Below are positions 20,978 to 35,014 of a stretch of 64,000 nt of DNA, piece by piece. Numbering within the stretch: the first letter of the stretch is position 1; each line of letters opens with the position of its first letter. Source of the DNA: Marvania coccoides (lineage: Eukaryota > Chlorophyta > Trebouxiophyceae > Chlorellales > Chlorellaceae); NCBI GenBank assembly GCA_963854735.1, contig OY978097.1, positions 496,001 to 560,000 on the forward strand. The letters run 5' to 3'. The notes under the pieces were generated by a model. That model worked only from the letters and a program-made list of their open reading frames with translations, did no database searches and had not been told where the DNA came from. The position numbers and the translations under genes were made by a program.

Positions 20978-21835
20978 AAAGTTGCCGAGTGCTGCTGCCC
21001 TGCGAGCAGTCGGACTTCCCTGGATTAAATTAATTTTCAATGAGTCTATATGAGAGAATTTTTTTAGTGTGCTCACGAACCTTTTCTTTGTATTTTTTTG
21101 AAAGTTAACGACCAACTGCAATCCCTGATTTTTCTTTTCTTTCTTAAGTCAAATTTGTTAATTTTCGCTGACGTGGTTTTCCATACGATTTGGATTTCGT
21201 TTCAACTCAAGAATTGTTTTCGACTGACCGACGTTCCTGCTCCCTCTCTCTTCGCTGATGTGAAGAGCTGCCACCCATGCATTTTTTTGTTTTTAACAAT
21301 ATGAAATAGAGCATGAATCGTGTTTCTTCTTTCCCTGGTTTTCTCGCTGTTGAACGGATGCAACGTAAGCTAAGCAAATTGCAGCCAAGCTGCAATTTGA
21401 CCCACTGATCGCAGAAGAGCGCAAAGGAAATGTAACATGCATGGGAATGAAGGAGGCGTCCACCAACATCGGGTGACCTAGGGAGGGAGCAAATGTTAGA
21501 GGGGGGTGCTGCGGGACGCCGGGATTTTGCTGGTAACTCATATATGTGTTGCTCAGCTATGCTACCCCAGCTGATGTGGGCTTATGCTATCCATAAGCAA
21601 CAAATGCGCTCTCATGTAATGTTACACACTTACATTATAACAAACGACAGGGATTGACTGGGACCAGAATTCAAACAGAAATAGCACATGAGCATCTTCA
21701 GCAGAATCGCAACATGCAATTTGTTTTCAAAGTTTGATATAGTTTCCGCTATTGATCGATTCCAAAAAAGTAATCGAGACGTCCGCGGACCCTCATAAAA
21801 TCCTCCCTTTTTAATGCATCTCATCATCGCAATTA
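20978..21835. other. AT-rich spacer, no gene seen
   Basis: This 858-base stretch covers the thioredoxin 3' end and the upstream region of the CBL gene. Short open frames on both strands show no family resemblance. It contains one perfect short inverted repeat, listed separately. Confidence 0.4.
21375..21399. repeat. perfect 10 bp inverted repeat, 5-base loop
   Basis: CAAATTGCAG, then CCAAG, then CTGCAATTTG. The arms pair perfectly. It lies in the spacer between the thioredoxin and CBL genes. A hairpin in an untranslated region or a dimeric protein-binding site are both possible; nothing distinguishes them. Confidence 0.6.
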
Positions 21836-22880
21836 ATGGGTTGTGGGAGCAGTAAGACTGCAGGGACGCCTCCTCCAGTTGTGGCTGAGCTGCTGGACCC
21901 AGACAGCACCTCTGTTCTTGCCAAGGAGACCCACTGTGAGCCATACCGTACCCCAAAATGTGTTTTACATCGCCGCCTCTTCCCCCCGAAGTCTCACTAA
22001 ATTAATACATTTTTTCTCCGTGGTATTTCGCAGTCAGCGCCGCCGAGGTGGAAGCGCTGCGAGAGCTGTTTGAGAAGCTGAGCAATGAGCTGCACCACGA
22101 CAGTTTGATTCACAAAGACGAGCTGGCATGGGCGCTATTCAAGGCCCACAGGGACAACCTGTTTGTGGACCGGGTGTTTGACTTGTTTGACATGAAGGGC
22201 AACAACGTCATCGAGTTTGGGGAGTTTGTGCGGTCGCTGTCGGTTTTCCACCCAGAAGCCCCGCTGGAGGACAAAGCAAAGTGTGAGTAGGAAGGGAATG
22301 CTAAACCATAGCTTCAAGAAGTTTATTTTTTATCACTTCATTCGCTCATAACATATTATTCTATCTTCTCTCCATTCCCACCCCACGCATACTGTCCTTA
22401 AAATTTGCTCTGGAAAACCCCCGAAGACTTTTTCGCTTAATTTTTGCCCATGCGGAGGTTAATAGACCCTTTCATTTACGATTTATTTGACATGCAGTCG
22501 CCTTTAGAATCTACGACATCGACGGTTCTGGCGCTATCGAGCCTCCAGAAATCAAACGCTTTCTGGTGGCGGTGATGGCGGACAATCCAGATATCCACCT
22601 AGATGACGTGGCACTGGATAAGATCGTGGAAGACACGGTAAAAGAGGTGGATTTGGTGGGGGACGGGAGGATAAACCCCGAAGAGTGGCAATCGCTGGTG
22701 CAGCGAAATCCTTCAATTATTTCGTACATGACGCTGGAGGTGCTGGCAGATTTGTCGCATAAGTTCCCTGCCAGCCCCGAAACAAAGGCAAAAGCCATGC
22801 TGGGGGCGCCGAAAGGCCCTGAAGGCAGCAGGAGTCAGGCAAAAAGTAGAAGTTCACGGCCGGCGCAAAGGGAAAACTGA
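21836..22880 (+). CDS. calcineurin B-like (CBL) calcium sensor
   Basis: Three exons, 21836-21935, 22034-22282 and 22498-22880, GT-AG, 243 residues. The N-terminus MGCGSSK has the Gly2 and Cys3 needed for N-myristoylation and palmitoylation, so the protein is probably held at a membrane. EF-hand loops are visible as [24 protein letters not shown] and [12 protein letters not shown]; the first hand of the family is degenerate, as usual. The order and spacing match plant and algal CBLs, which bind calcium and recruit CIPK kinases to control ion transport. The C-terminal ~25 residues after the last helix are Ser/Arg/Lys-rich and may be specific to this lineage. A general calcineurin B is the alternative. 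Confidence 0.88.
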
Positions 22881-23142
22881 AGCCAGGCAGCGAGCTTGCA
22901 AGCTAGCTAGCCCCAGAACACGATGCTGAATTATTAAAACTTTTATTTTCTCTTCTTTTCTTTCTTTCTCTAATTCCCCCCTTCTCATACTTGATTTTAA
23001 ATTAAAACAACACAATGTCGCAAGAATAAAAAATGATTCCAGTATATAAAAAAACATCAAACGTCTATTAGTTCAAATTAATTAAAGCTCAAAAATTGCG
23101 TGTCATGACAAAACCACCTCCGTTCCTTTCATTTTTCCTTAA

Positions 23143-25269
23143 TCAACGGTAGCGCTTGTACCGCGATTGGTACATCCAGGTCGCCGCCTTATCCAGTAGG
23201 TCGTGCGGCTTCGGCAGCTCCGTGGCCACCCCTGCTGCATACGCTTTGCCTGCCAGCGTGGCTCCCACGTGCGCAGCCACGTCTCGTGCATCCCTCACCG
23301 ATGGTAGCAGCGTCCCCTGCTCCACCTCCTCCTCTCCCACCAGCCTCGCCAGCGTCTTTGCTACCTCCACAAACATCTCCTCCCGCAGCCGGGTGGACCG
23401 CGACAGCAGCGTGCCCAGCCCCACCCCCGCAAACACCAACGTCGTGTCCAGCGGGGAAACGTGCGCTGCGCCACCCCCCGGCAGTGGCACCTCCCCGGAG
23501 GTATGCCGATCCGCGAAGAAGCACCGTCCCTGCGTCCACGCAAAAGTGTCCGCCGCCGACACCTCTGCAGCACCTTCTTGGCCGCCAGGCCCGAACACCG
23601 ACATCGGCAGCACCACAGGGCGCTCCACGTGCTGAGACACCGCCGCCAACACCTCCTGAGTGAAGGCATGAGGCGGGACGCCGTCTGAAAGGCCAATAAT
23701 GACCGTAGGCTTCACTTGATTCACCGCTGATAACAAATCCGGACACTCCCCCACGTCTTGAATGTACGGCAGCTTGTGGTCCTCCAGGTCTTCGGCGTCT
23801 GCCCTGCTGCGCACCACCAGCCCCTTTGAATCCACCAAATGGATGGCCTGACGGGCCTCCAGCACGCCGCCCCCGCCGCGGCCGTCCCGCTGAATGGCCT
23901 CCTCGATAAGCTCCGCCACAGACGTCAGCGCGGGACTCTCCCCCACCAGCATGAACCGGTGCTTGCTCAGCGGCAGCCCCGTCGTGGGCTGCGCCGCCAT
24001 GATGGCCGCCAGTGCCAGCGTCGGCAGCCCATAGTGGCCATCAGAGTACATCGGAAACGTGCCGCGATACGTAGCCAGCAGTTTGGCCTGCGTGGCCCAG
24101 CTAGTGCCGTCAATATCAATCATCACCGACGCCCCAAACCGCCGCCGCACCGCAGTGAAAAACTCGTCAACAAGCTCGTAGTAGGCGTCGCCCCTCACGC
24201 GGCGGTGACGAACCCCCACGTAGAGAGGGTCCGCCAGCAGCTCCTCGGCGTCGGTGCCGTTGTCAATGGTGACAGGCAGGCAGGTGGAGGGGTCTACCCC
24301 GCCCACAGCGGTGAAGAGCGCAAGGCGGGAGATTGGGGCGCCTATAGCTTGCACCCCCAGGTCCCCCAAGGTGCCCACTGACTCCCCGTCGGTGAGGGAG
24401 ATGACCTTGACGCGGCGCTCCGGCCAGTTTTTTATGATGGTTGCCACGTGGCCCTTGTCCTCGAGCGAGAGGAAGAGGCCGCGGGGGAGGGAGCGGAACA
24501 TGAGGCCTGTGTGAGGAGTTTAAAACAAAGTATGGAAGTACTTTAGATTTTTTATGATGTATGTGTTGTAGACATAAAAAAACACTGGTATCATTTAAAA
24601 AAAGAGCAACGAAAACAGACAAATTCGAGCTGAAAAAAGAGAGGGTACTAATGTAGTAATAAATTATCGACTACTACTCACTGTACTTTTGGCAGTACTC
24701 GCCCACCGCGGGGTGGGATAGCAGCGGCCCCAGCTCCTCGATGTAGTTCTCCAGCACGTGGTAGAACAGCCGCTCGTTGCGTTCCTGCAGGCTGGTGAGG
24801 TAGGTGAGCTTTCGGACGGAGGAGTCCATGCCTCGAATGTTGAGCATCACTCGCTCAGCCTGGACCTCCTGGCTGAGCACAGCGGGCGGGAGGAGGCCGC
24901 GCAGGTACAGGCGGTCGCGCTCGCGGTGGTTGAATGCCAGCCCCTTGTTGTACTGTTGGTTTGAAAGGAAGGAAACGGTGGTGAGGGGCGAGGGCAAGAG
25001 AAGAAAAAAGGGGTGGAGGGTGAAAATGCGTGGGCGCACGGCGGGTTTTTGGATCAAATGACGTGTTTACGAAAGAATACCTTGGCACTTCGCATGAGAT
25101 CGACGCCAGAGATAACGGTGCGAAGCCATGGCGTGGAAGGAACTCTTCCGATGTCGTCCTCGGCGTCTCCTGCGGCTGCTGACGACATTTGACGCGCCCC
25201 CCATGCCGGAAGTGATCGCAATGAGCGCGCTTGTCCCAGCACCTTGCGGCCAGCTTGATCAAGCCACAT
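23143..25269 (-). CDS. malic-enzyme-family protein lacking catalytic residues
   Basis: Three exons, 25269-25081, 24952-24682 and 24506-23143, GT-AG, 607 residues, the normal length for malic enzyme. The fold signature is strong: NKGLAF then RGLLPPAVLSQE, LQERNERLFYHVLE, GLFLSLEDKGH, LGDLGVQAIGAP, a CLPVTIDNGT segment, and a C-terminal AYAAGVATELPKPHDLL. The reaction residues are changed: the catalytic Tyr is Ser142, the malate-binding Arg is Ser196, the catalytic Lys is Arg214, the metal-binding EDF reads IDIDG (283-287), FNDDIQGT reads YSDGHYGL (307-314), and the GxGxxG loop reads GESPAL (342-347). The SNPT and GNN substrate motifs are also gone. It therefore probably cannot make pyruvate from malate. 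The N-terminus resembles a mitochondrial presequence. The frame is fully intact, which points to a retained non-catalytic role. Confidence 0.88.
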
Positions 25270-25724
25270 TTTCTTATTTCGCGGTGTCTGTCGGAGTGGC
25301 CTGGCGAGCAGCCGGCACGCCTCGATGATTTATAAAATTATAAAATAAATTAATAACACGAGAATTTGTCCCAGTTGATCTCCGGATTCTGCATGCTGCG
25401 CTAATTTTTTGGCTCAGCAGCAAGGCAGTTGCCATTTTGGTGGCTCAAAAGTTATTCGCAAAGAAAGCAGATTGGCTAATTCATCTGGCAATAGGTCCAT
25501 GCTGCTCTTTCCCTTTAAATGAAGCGTGCGTGCTCGCCCATGAAAATAATTTGTGGACGAGCGATCCCGACAAACGAAATGACGTGCTCTCCATGCAGCG
25601 TCGCTAAACGCCATTGTCAGAAACTGCCCATGATTTCAGTTCCTTTCATCAGTCAATTTACAGAGCAGACAAAATGTGAAGGAGCAGTCGAAGTTGGGAA
25701 TATTTGGAATGTAGAGGCAAAAAA
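25270..25724. other. spacer upstream of the malic-enzyme-like gene
   Basis: No gene is seen here. The stretch lies immediately 5' of the minus-strand malic-enzyme-like gene and should contain its promoter. It ends at the edge of the inverted glutamine synthetase fragment. Confidence 0.4.
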
Positions 25725-26008
25725 CAATTCCAGGCGAGTCCTCGGGCTTGGGGTGCATCGTGTGGAACACCCTGCAGCGCAAAATTGAGGGGTGTTGTTG
25801 ATGGGTTAGATGAGAAAATGGGGCATGACAAGGGTCAACCATCGGGTGGTGATCGTGGCCAAACTCTTGCTGTCGGGCAGCAGCGATCACCTCTGACCGG
25901 AAACGCACAGAGTCTTGGAGCGGAGGTCAGCGCCTGCGTTCATAGACCGAGTAACGAGCAAGCCAGGGTTCTATGAAAACACGCTGCGGCAGAGGTCTAC
26001 CTATCCAA
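25725..26008 (-). pseudogene. inverted, truncated copy of a glutamine synthetase fragment
   Basis: Read on the minus strand, this stretch matches 26925-27215 of the intact glutamine synthetase gene downstream. It covers the splice donor after exon 2, exon 3 (GGCGCTGACCTCCGCTCCAA is identical in both), the whole following intron, and the start of exon 4 (CCAAGCCCGAGGAC shared). By eye, identity is around 80 percent with small indels, in introns as well as exons. Because introns are included, the copy arose at DNA level, not from mRNA. The match fades after GCCTGGAA at the left edge and before AGTAGACC/AGGTAGACC at the right. It can encode only a piece of the N-terminal domain. Confidence 0.85.
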
Positions 26009-26693
26009 GAACAGCCAAAACTACTACCTCCCATGCACGTCGTCTGGGGAATTGGCATGTGAAGGACCACCCCGAGAAAGCACACATATTTAACGTGCAA
26101 TTTGTGAGATTTTTGTGCTGCCATTTATTTGCAAGGAGTCGCAATTGTTCGGACCTTTAAGTAGTATTACATCGCAACTCGGGGGTTCCCCAAGCTTTCG
26201 CCGCGGGTGCTCGTCGAGAATAGTTAAATTTGCACTAGCGGGATGGGGAACTCCCCCGAATATAATGCCCCTAACTCAGCAAGTTCTAAAGCCAGGCCAG
26301 AAACTCTGGTATTCTATCTGCCCTTGGGAAAGTGCCCTTGGGAGACCGTGCAACGGCAGGATGGGTCTGGAAATCTACAACTCCCCACCCCCTCAATTCC
26401 CACGTGCTACATGCACGATGTATCATTGCGCGCCCAGAGTGTTGGATACGGAGTTTGAAACTCAGTTCCATGTGATTGCCCTCTTGCAGGCCGCTTCTTG
26501 CCGGCAAAACAGATGATTGGCGTTCCAATCCATGCTGTCCGTGACTTGTTTTCTTTTTCGGAAAGTTAACCTATAAAGGGCTTCAATCTAACCTATAATT
26601 TTTATTATTTGTTTGACCTTTGGGGACCCACCAGTGTTCTTTCGTTCTTCGTCAATCGGCATCTGAGCCAAATTCACTACAACAACAATCAAC
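26009..26693. other. promoter-side spacer of glutamine synthetase
   Basis: No gene is recognised in these 685 bases. The short open frames present are not family-like. The stretch should include the promoter and 5' UTR of the glutamine synthetase gene starting at 26694. Confidence 0.4.
26572..26577 (+). promoter_or_regulatory. candidate TATA box of glutamine synthetase
   Basis: TATAAA lies 117 bases before the ATG, in an AT-rich stretch, giving a reasonable length for a promoter plus 5' UTR. A second similar element, TATAAT, follows about 20 bases later. Assignment is by position only. Confidence 0.35.
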
Positions 26694-28524
26694 ATGACCG
26701 GAGGAGGAGATGCTCCGCTGAGCACAGTTTGCTATGGAACCACCGGCGAAGAGAGAAACCTCCTCGACCCTATCCTGTTCTCCTCACGCTTCATGGAGTT
26801 GGATCAGAGCGGCAAAATTGCAGGTTTGCTTCATCTAACATCTGAAATCCTGAATTTCGTCGATTGTTGCGCTTCTAACCCCATTTTTCACTCCTCATTT
26901 GCATCCGAGCTTAGCCGAATATGTTTGGATTGGCGGCACCGGTAAGTAGACCTCTGCAGCGTTTTCCCCAAAGAACCCTGGCTTACTCGTTACTCTGTAT
27001 GCACGCAGGCGCTGACCTCCGCTCCAAGACTCGGTGCGTTTTTGGTCGGGGGTGATCCCTGGTGCCCAGACAGCAAGGGTTTGGCCGCGATCGCCACCCG
27101 ATGGTTAACCCTTATAGTATCCCATCTTATCTAACCCAACAACAATACCCCTCTATTTCACGCTGCAGGGTGCTCGACAAGATGCCCTCCAAGCCCGAGG
27201 ACCTGCCTGCCTGGAACTACGACGGTTCCTCCACCGGCCAGGCGAGTTTTCTTATTTTATTTTTTGCCCTCAAACGTCATCACCCTCAAAATCAGCCCCC
27301 CCTCATCTGGTTTGATTTTCCCCTCCTCTTGCCCCAATCTGCAGGCTCCCGGTGACGACTCCGAGGTGTACTTGGTGCCCCGTGCCATCTACCGCGACCC
27401 CTTCCGCCCCGGCAACAACATCCTGGTGATGTGCGACACCTACGAGCCCCCCCGCGTGCTCCCTGACGGCACCCTCTCCGCCCTCAAGCCCCTCCCCACC
27501 AACACCCGCGCCGCCTGCGCCGCCGCCATGGAGAAGGCCAAGGACCAGGAGCCCTGGTTCGGCATTGAGCAGGTACAGCAAAATTATTAACCATCTGAAA
27601 CAAAATTCTTTCTTTCTGTACAGCAAGCCAGAACAGGCTTCTCATATACTTTAAGTTGGCTTAAATTCACCCTTAGTTCCCCCTTTTCCCCTCCTTATTC
27701 TATAGGAGTACACCGTGCTCAACTCCAAGACCAAGTGGCCCCTGGGCTGGCCCACCTGCGGTTACCCCGGCCCCCAGGGCCCCTACTACTGCTCCGCTGG
27801 CGCTGGTGCCGCCATCGGTCGCGACATGATCGAGGCCCACCTCAAGGCCTGCATGTACGCCGGCATCAACATCTCTGGAGTCAACGCCGAGGTCATGCCT
27901 TCCCAGTGGGAGTACCAGGTGAGCAATGTTGGGTCAACTCTATAGTCACAACAAACCCAACGGATCCAGCTCCAAAACGCACTACTTTTTCGTGACAGTT
28001 GCTCTAGTAGGGATGCACAAAGGAGCCGGTGGTGATTTTTTTCGTAACCCTTTTTCCAGGTGGGCCCCTCCGTCGGCATCGACGGCGGTGACCAGATGTG
28101 GATGTCCCGCTACATCCTGCTGCGTTGTGCCGAGCTGTACAACGTGGAGGTGACTCTGGACCCCAAGCCCATTCCCGGAGACTGGAACGGTGCCGGCGGC
28201 CACGTCAACTTCTCGAACAACGACACCCGCGTGGCGGAGGTGGGCTGGGACAACATCCAAAAGCAGGTGGAGAAGCTGGGCAAGCGCCACGCCGTGCACA
28301 TCGCCGCGTACGGCGAGGGCAACGAGCGCCGCCTCACCGGCAAGCACGAGACCTCCTCCATCCACGACTTCTCCTGGGGCGTGGCCAACCGCGGGTGCTC
28401 CATCCGCGTGGGCCGCATGGTGCCCGTAGAGAAGTGCGGCTACTACGAGGACCGCCGCCCCGCCTCCAACCTTGACCCCTACGTGGTCACCCGGCTCCTC
28501 GTGGAGACTACCCTGCTGATGTAA
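26694..28524 (+). CDS. glutamine synthetase (GSII type)
   Basis: Seven exons: 26694-26823, 26915-26941, 27009-27033, 27169-27241, 27345-27572, 27706-27918 and 28060-28524; 386 residues. Hallmarks in order are [64 protein letters not shown], the ATP-binding [17 protein letters not shown] and [10 protein letters not shown]. The enzyme joins ammonium to glutamate using ATP and is the entry point for nitrogen; GSII forms an octamer or decamer. No clear transit peptide is visible, so a cytosolic form is likely. The intron after DGSSTGQ appears to use a GC donor (CAG|GCGAGT). Exons 2 and 3 are tiny (27 and 25 bases). The wobble positions are extremely C/G-rich, suggesting high expression. A broken inverted copy lies upstream. 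Confidence 0.96.
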
Positions 28525-29889
28525 GCTGGCTGGCTCGCGAGCTCTATCTACCCAACTAGCTGGTGCAAATAGCGGTGTAGTGGTGTGATTGTGCACCCCA
28601 GTAAAAAGAAAAAGAAAAAAAAGTAGTAACACGAATGCATGATTTCCAACTTTTTGACAGCGTTCGCCCTTGGTCCGCCGCCCTTTCTTCAAATTATGAA
28701 GGAGGGCGTGGGCCTGGTCGGGCGCACGGCTGGATGAATATACTCGTTTTTCCGCATATTTCCATTTTCCCTTGAGGCCTCTACTTCATGAACAGCAGCG
28801 TATGAAACGCCTGTTTCAAATTTCCAAGCTTGTGTGTGCGTGTGTGATGTTGTGTGTGGATCCGGGATTTATTCTGTTTGCTTTTATGCTACAAACGACA
28901 GTGACGAACCTTGCGGATCTCATCTTTTACCATATCTTTATGTTTTTTTCCAGATGTTGTAACCTCCCCATTGAAAAAATGAAAGTTGAGCAAAGCAAAT
29001 TAAGTTCAGCCTAAATTTTGTCTTCTGCGCTGGACATGCAACTCCGCACCAAGGCCACTCAATTATTGATGCCTCAGAGGCAGTAAAGGTTTCACAATTC
29101 AATTCACAATCTCAGCGGCAGTTTTTTTTTACCAGCGGCAGTTTGCTCTCCCTGGCTGGTCCACTCTCATAAAGACAAGAAGAAAGCATAACTTCTCGAA
29201 AGGTGAATTGATTTCAGCAGTTGATCAAATATAATGCAGCGCTCGTTCTTCGTGAACCAGTACCTGCTAATAGAAAAGCAGCAGCAGGGCAGACCTCGGC
29301 AGTGATCCTGAAAGCTCCAGCCGCTCCCTGACTGCACGCAAGCTCCCAGGGAACACACCCCTAGTGCCAGGAATTAAGTTTCGGCTTACGTAATAAGTTA
29401 ACAAGTAAGCAGTAAGCTGCTGATGGAAAAGAAAGTAGATCTGGAGCCAACGCCCAGATGTCGAAACGCTAACGATAAATTCTCTCTTATTCCATCAATT
29501 TTCCTTTTCCATGCAACTCTTCCTTCTTCTCAGATAAAAGCAAGGTGAGTGTGTGTTACATAGGCGCAGAGGAGAGAAATGTAGAGCAAAAAGCCCCGTC
29601 GGCAAAAATTGGCGTTCAGGTGCAGGCAGGTTGGCAGGCAGAGGACTGAAAATTAAAAGCCAGGAAAAGAATAATCTTTTTTGGCTAACAGAAGTAGTAA
29701 AATAAGAAAATATAAAAGGAATACACGCTCGCGCCAGCCGCCATTCCCGCCATTCAATCCACACCCCACAAAACATCCTGCTGCTGCTCTATTTTACGTC
29801 AGTTTCTTTTCTTTTATATTCAGAGAAGGAAAAATCAGCATTCTTTCTATTTTTAATGCACTGCTATTGCTACTTGTTTACTTTCTTTC
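28525..29889. other. convergent spacer between GS and CDC48, no gene seen
   Basis: The 1365 bases hold the 3' ends of two converging genes. Only short, non-family open frames occur. A direct repeat CAGCGGCAGTTT appears twice near 29112-29150. The rest is AT-rich and featureless. Confidence 0.4.
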
Positions 29890-33013
<3,124 letters not shown>

Positions 33014-35014
33014 GTTGTTGATGGTCTACGCAACGCCTCTTTTAAGAATTAAGAAGAAACTTCAGCCGGGAGCAGCGCTTTTTGAAATGCTTGAAAAATC
33101 GAAACTGATAAGCTCTTCTCTCGGAGATAACCGCAAGCTCAAAGGTTGCCCTCGTGCTGCGATGGGTTATTTCTGAGGAAATAAAAATTTAAAGCAAGGT
33201 TGAAAGCGGGCAGCGCTTTTTTTTTTCCGAGGCTTCTCTCAGCCTTTCCTCCTCCCAATTCAAAGAGCTGTCTGCCAGGGAACCGTTGCCCAGCCCTGCA
33301 GCTTAAGCACAGCGCATAGGAGGTCCTGGGGCCACATCATTCGCCTGGGAGAGGACCCTCCCGTGCTGCTTAGCTGCATGAAGATCTACGGTCGTTGGTG
33401 CCAAGGAGCTTCCTCTCCTTTTCTGCTATTTCAAAGGCATTTCGGCGCACACTGATGCGCTCTAATATATCCAAATTTACCATAAACCAGATCCTGGGGG
33501 TTTGGAGGCGTGCGCTAAGCCTCCTAATGCCTTTCATATTGTACCCCAGGCGACCTTGTTGAAAGAGCTGCTGCTGGAGGAAGAACGCGCCATATAAATA
33601 GATGCGCCTGGCAGAGGCATAAGTCAGAAAAAATCCCCAAGCTTGGGGGGATTTTCTGGAGCTACGCAGCGTTAACTTAATGGCGAGGCGGGGGACGACC
33701 GTTGGCAACCAAGCTCATTAATGTTTAGTTGTCACCCCTTTTTGCCGTGTTGGAAGGACAAGCGCTGGATAATTGACCTCGGGGTGGCGTCGCCATTTAA
33801 TTGCGGGCTACATTTCCCCCAGCCAGCACCTGAAACTTCTCGTTTCTCATTCCCTCTCACGTGTCAATCGCAGTTGTGACAGCAGTATTAGAAGAAACAA
33901 CTTTCATATCTGATGTACAATTCCTCTTAAGTTAGTAAAAAGAGAAATGCAGGGGGCGGGCGGGTCCCGTCACAATAAAATGAGATTCAGGCTCAGAGGA
34001 CAGCAACACGAAACTGTGGGAGGATAGAAATGCCACATAAAGCTACGTGATGAAGAGGAACGTTTTCGGAGTCTAGTTGTTGTTGTTGTTGAAATATCGA
34101 GCTACTGCCCGTTAGAGAAGATGAAAGAGAAGCAGCGATAGGAGAAAGAACTCCGAGCAAACAAAGGGGGGATTTTGCCTGGTTCTATTTATTATTATGA
34201 CAGGCACTAATAAGAAAGGTTAGAGGAATGTTAGGACATCAGTCTTGGGAAAAGATTTGTGTAGCTAATCATTGATCAATAGTTAGTTAGTTGGGGCTGT
34301 GGCGTCAAGACGGTGGATTATCTGTAGGAAGAGAACACGTCAAAACTGGCGGCACACGCACGCACATGGGGATACACACGCGCGTTTACAAATGCAAGAG
34401 CATGGCTTCTAGTGTTTGCCATGGAAAATTCGTGCGTAGGGAGAAGGGGGGAGTGTTGGAAGCGGCCAAAACGGCAAAAATACGTTTAAGGAGGGAGAAA
34501 AGAGTCGACTGCTACTAGTACTACTACGTCTATAGGGTTGGTCAAATATGAAAGAAAGAAGGATGGGAAATTTGATCGGCGATGAAAAACAGAAAGAATT
34601 GACCGACCCCTGGCATCACGCAAGAAGAAGAAAGAAAGTCATCAGCATAGGGCCATAGACAACAAAACAGGCTGCCCAAATCAGCGGGGAGGAAAGAAAT
34701 CAGCGTGCGTTGAAGGGGTTTGAAAAAGCCGGTATCGAACATAGGAAAGGACAAATCAAAGACTTAGTTAAGTGGAGTTAAGTGGAGTGAGGAAAAAAAT
34801 CTAAAAAAAACGGAACCGAGATTGAAAACCGTGAAATTAATGGCATAATTAAACACACTCTCAGCCTCGCGGGAAGAAAAAAAATCCTACAAGCTCACAC
34901 CAGGCATCAGAGCGAAAATTTTTTCTTACTAAAAATAGAAAAAGCGCTCTCCAGCTGCCTGAAAAAAACCACTGAGCGATATTAATGATAGTTTTTTTTT
35001 ATCTTCCTCTTCCG
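33014..35014. other. 2 kb spacer 5' of CDC48, no gene seen
   Basis: This is the largest gap in the window. It contains the CDC48 promoter and, from the other side, the 3' end of the DUF3110 gene. Open frames (for example 33370-33708 minus) show no domain pattern. Features seen are an imperfect palindrome (separate entry), a (GTT)5 run near 34078, and a doubled AGTTAAGTGG near 34770. Confidence 0.4.
33625..33658. repeat. 34-base imperfect palindrome
   Basis: CAGAAAAAATCCCC and GGGGGGATTTTCTG flank AAGCTT, so nearly the whole stretch can fold into one hairpin with two small bulges. It lies about 610 bases upstream of the CDC48 start codon, in a gene-free region. Confidence 0.55.

Noticed and set aside
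23143..25269. Sequencing or assembly error as the cause of the malic-enzyme substitutions
   Set aside because: Substitutions are spread over three exons, affect specific functional residues and leave the frame, splice sites and structural motifs intact, which random errors would not do.
33370..33708. 112-codon minus-strand frame in the 2 kb gap
   Set aside because: No domain, no splice context and base composition unlike the coding regions of this window.
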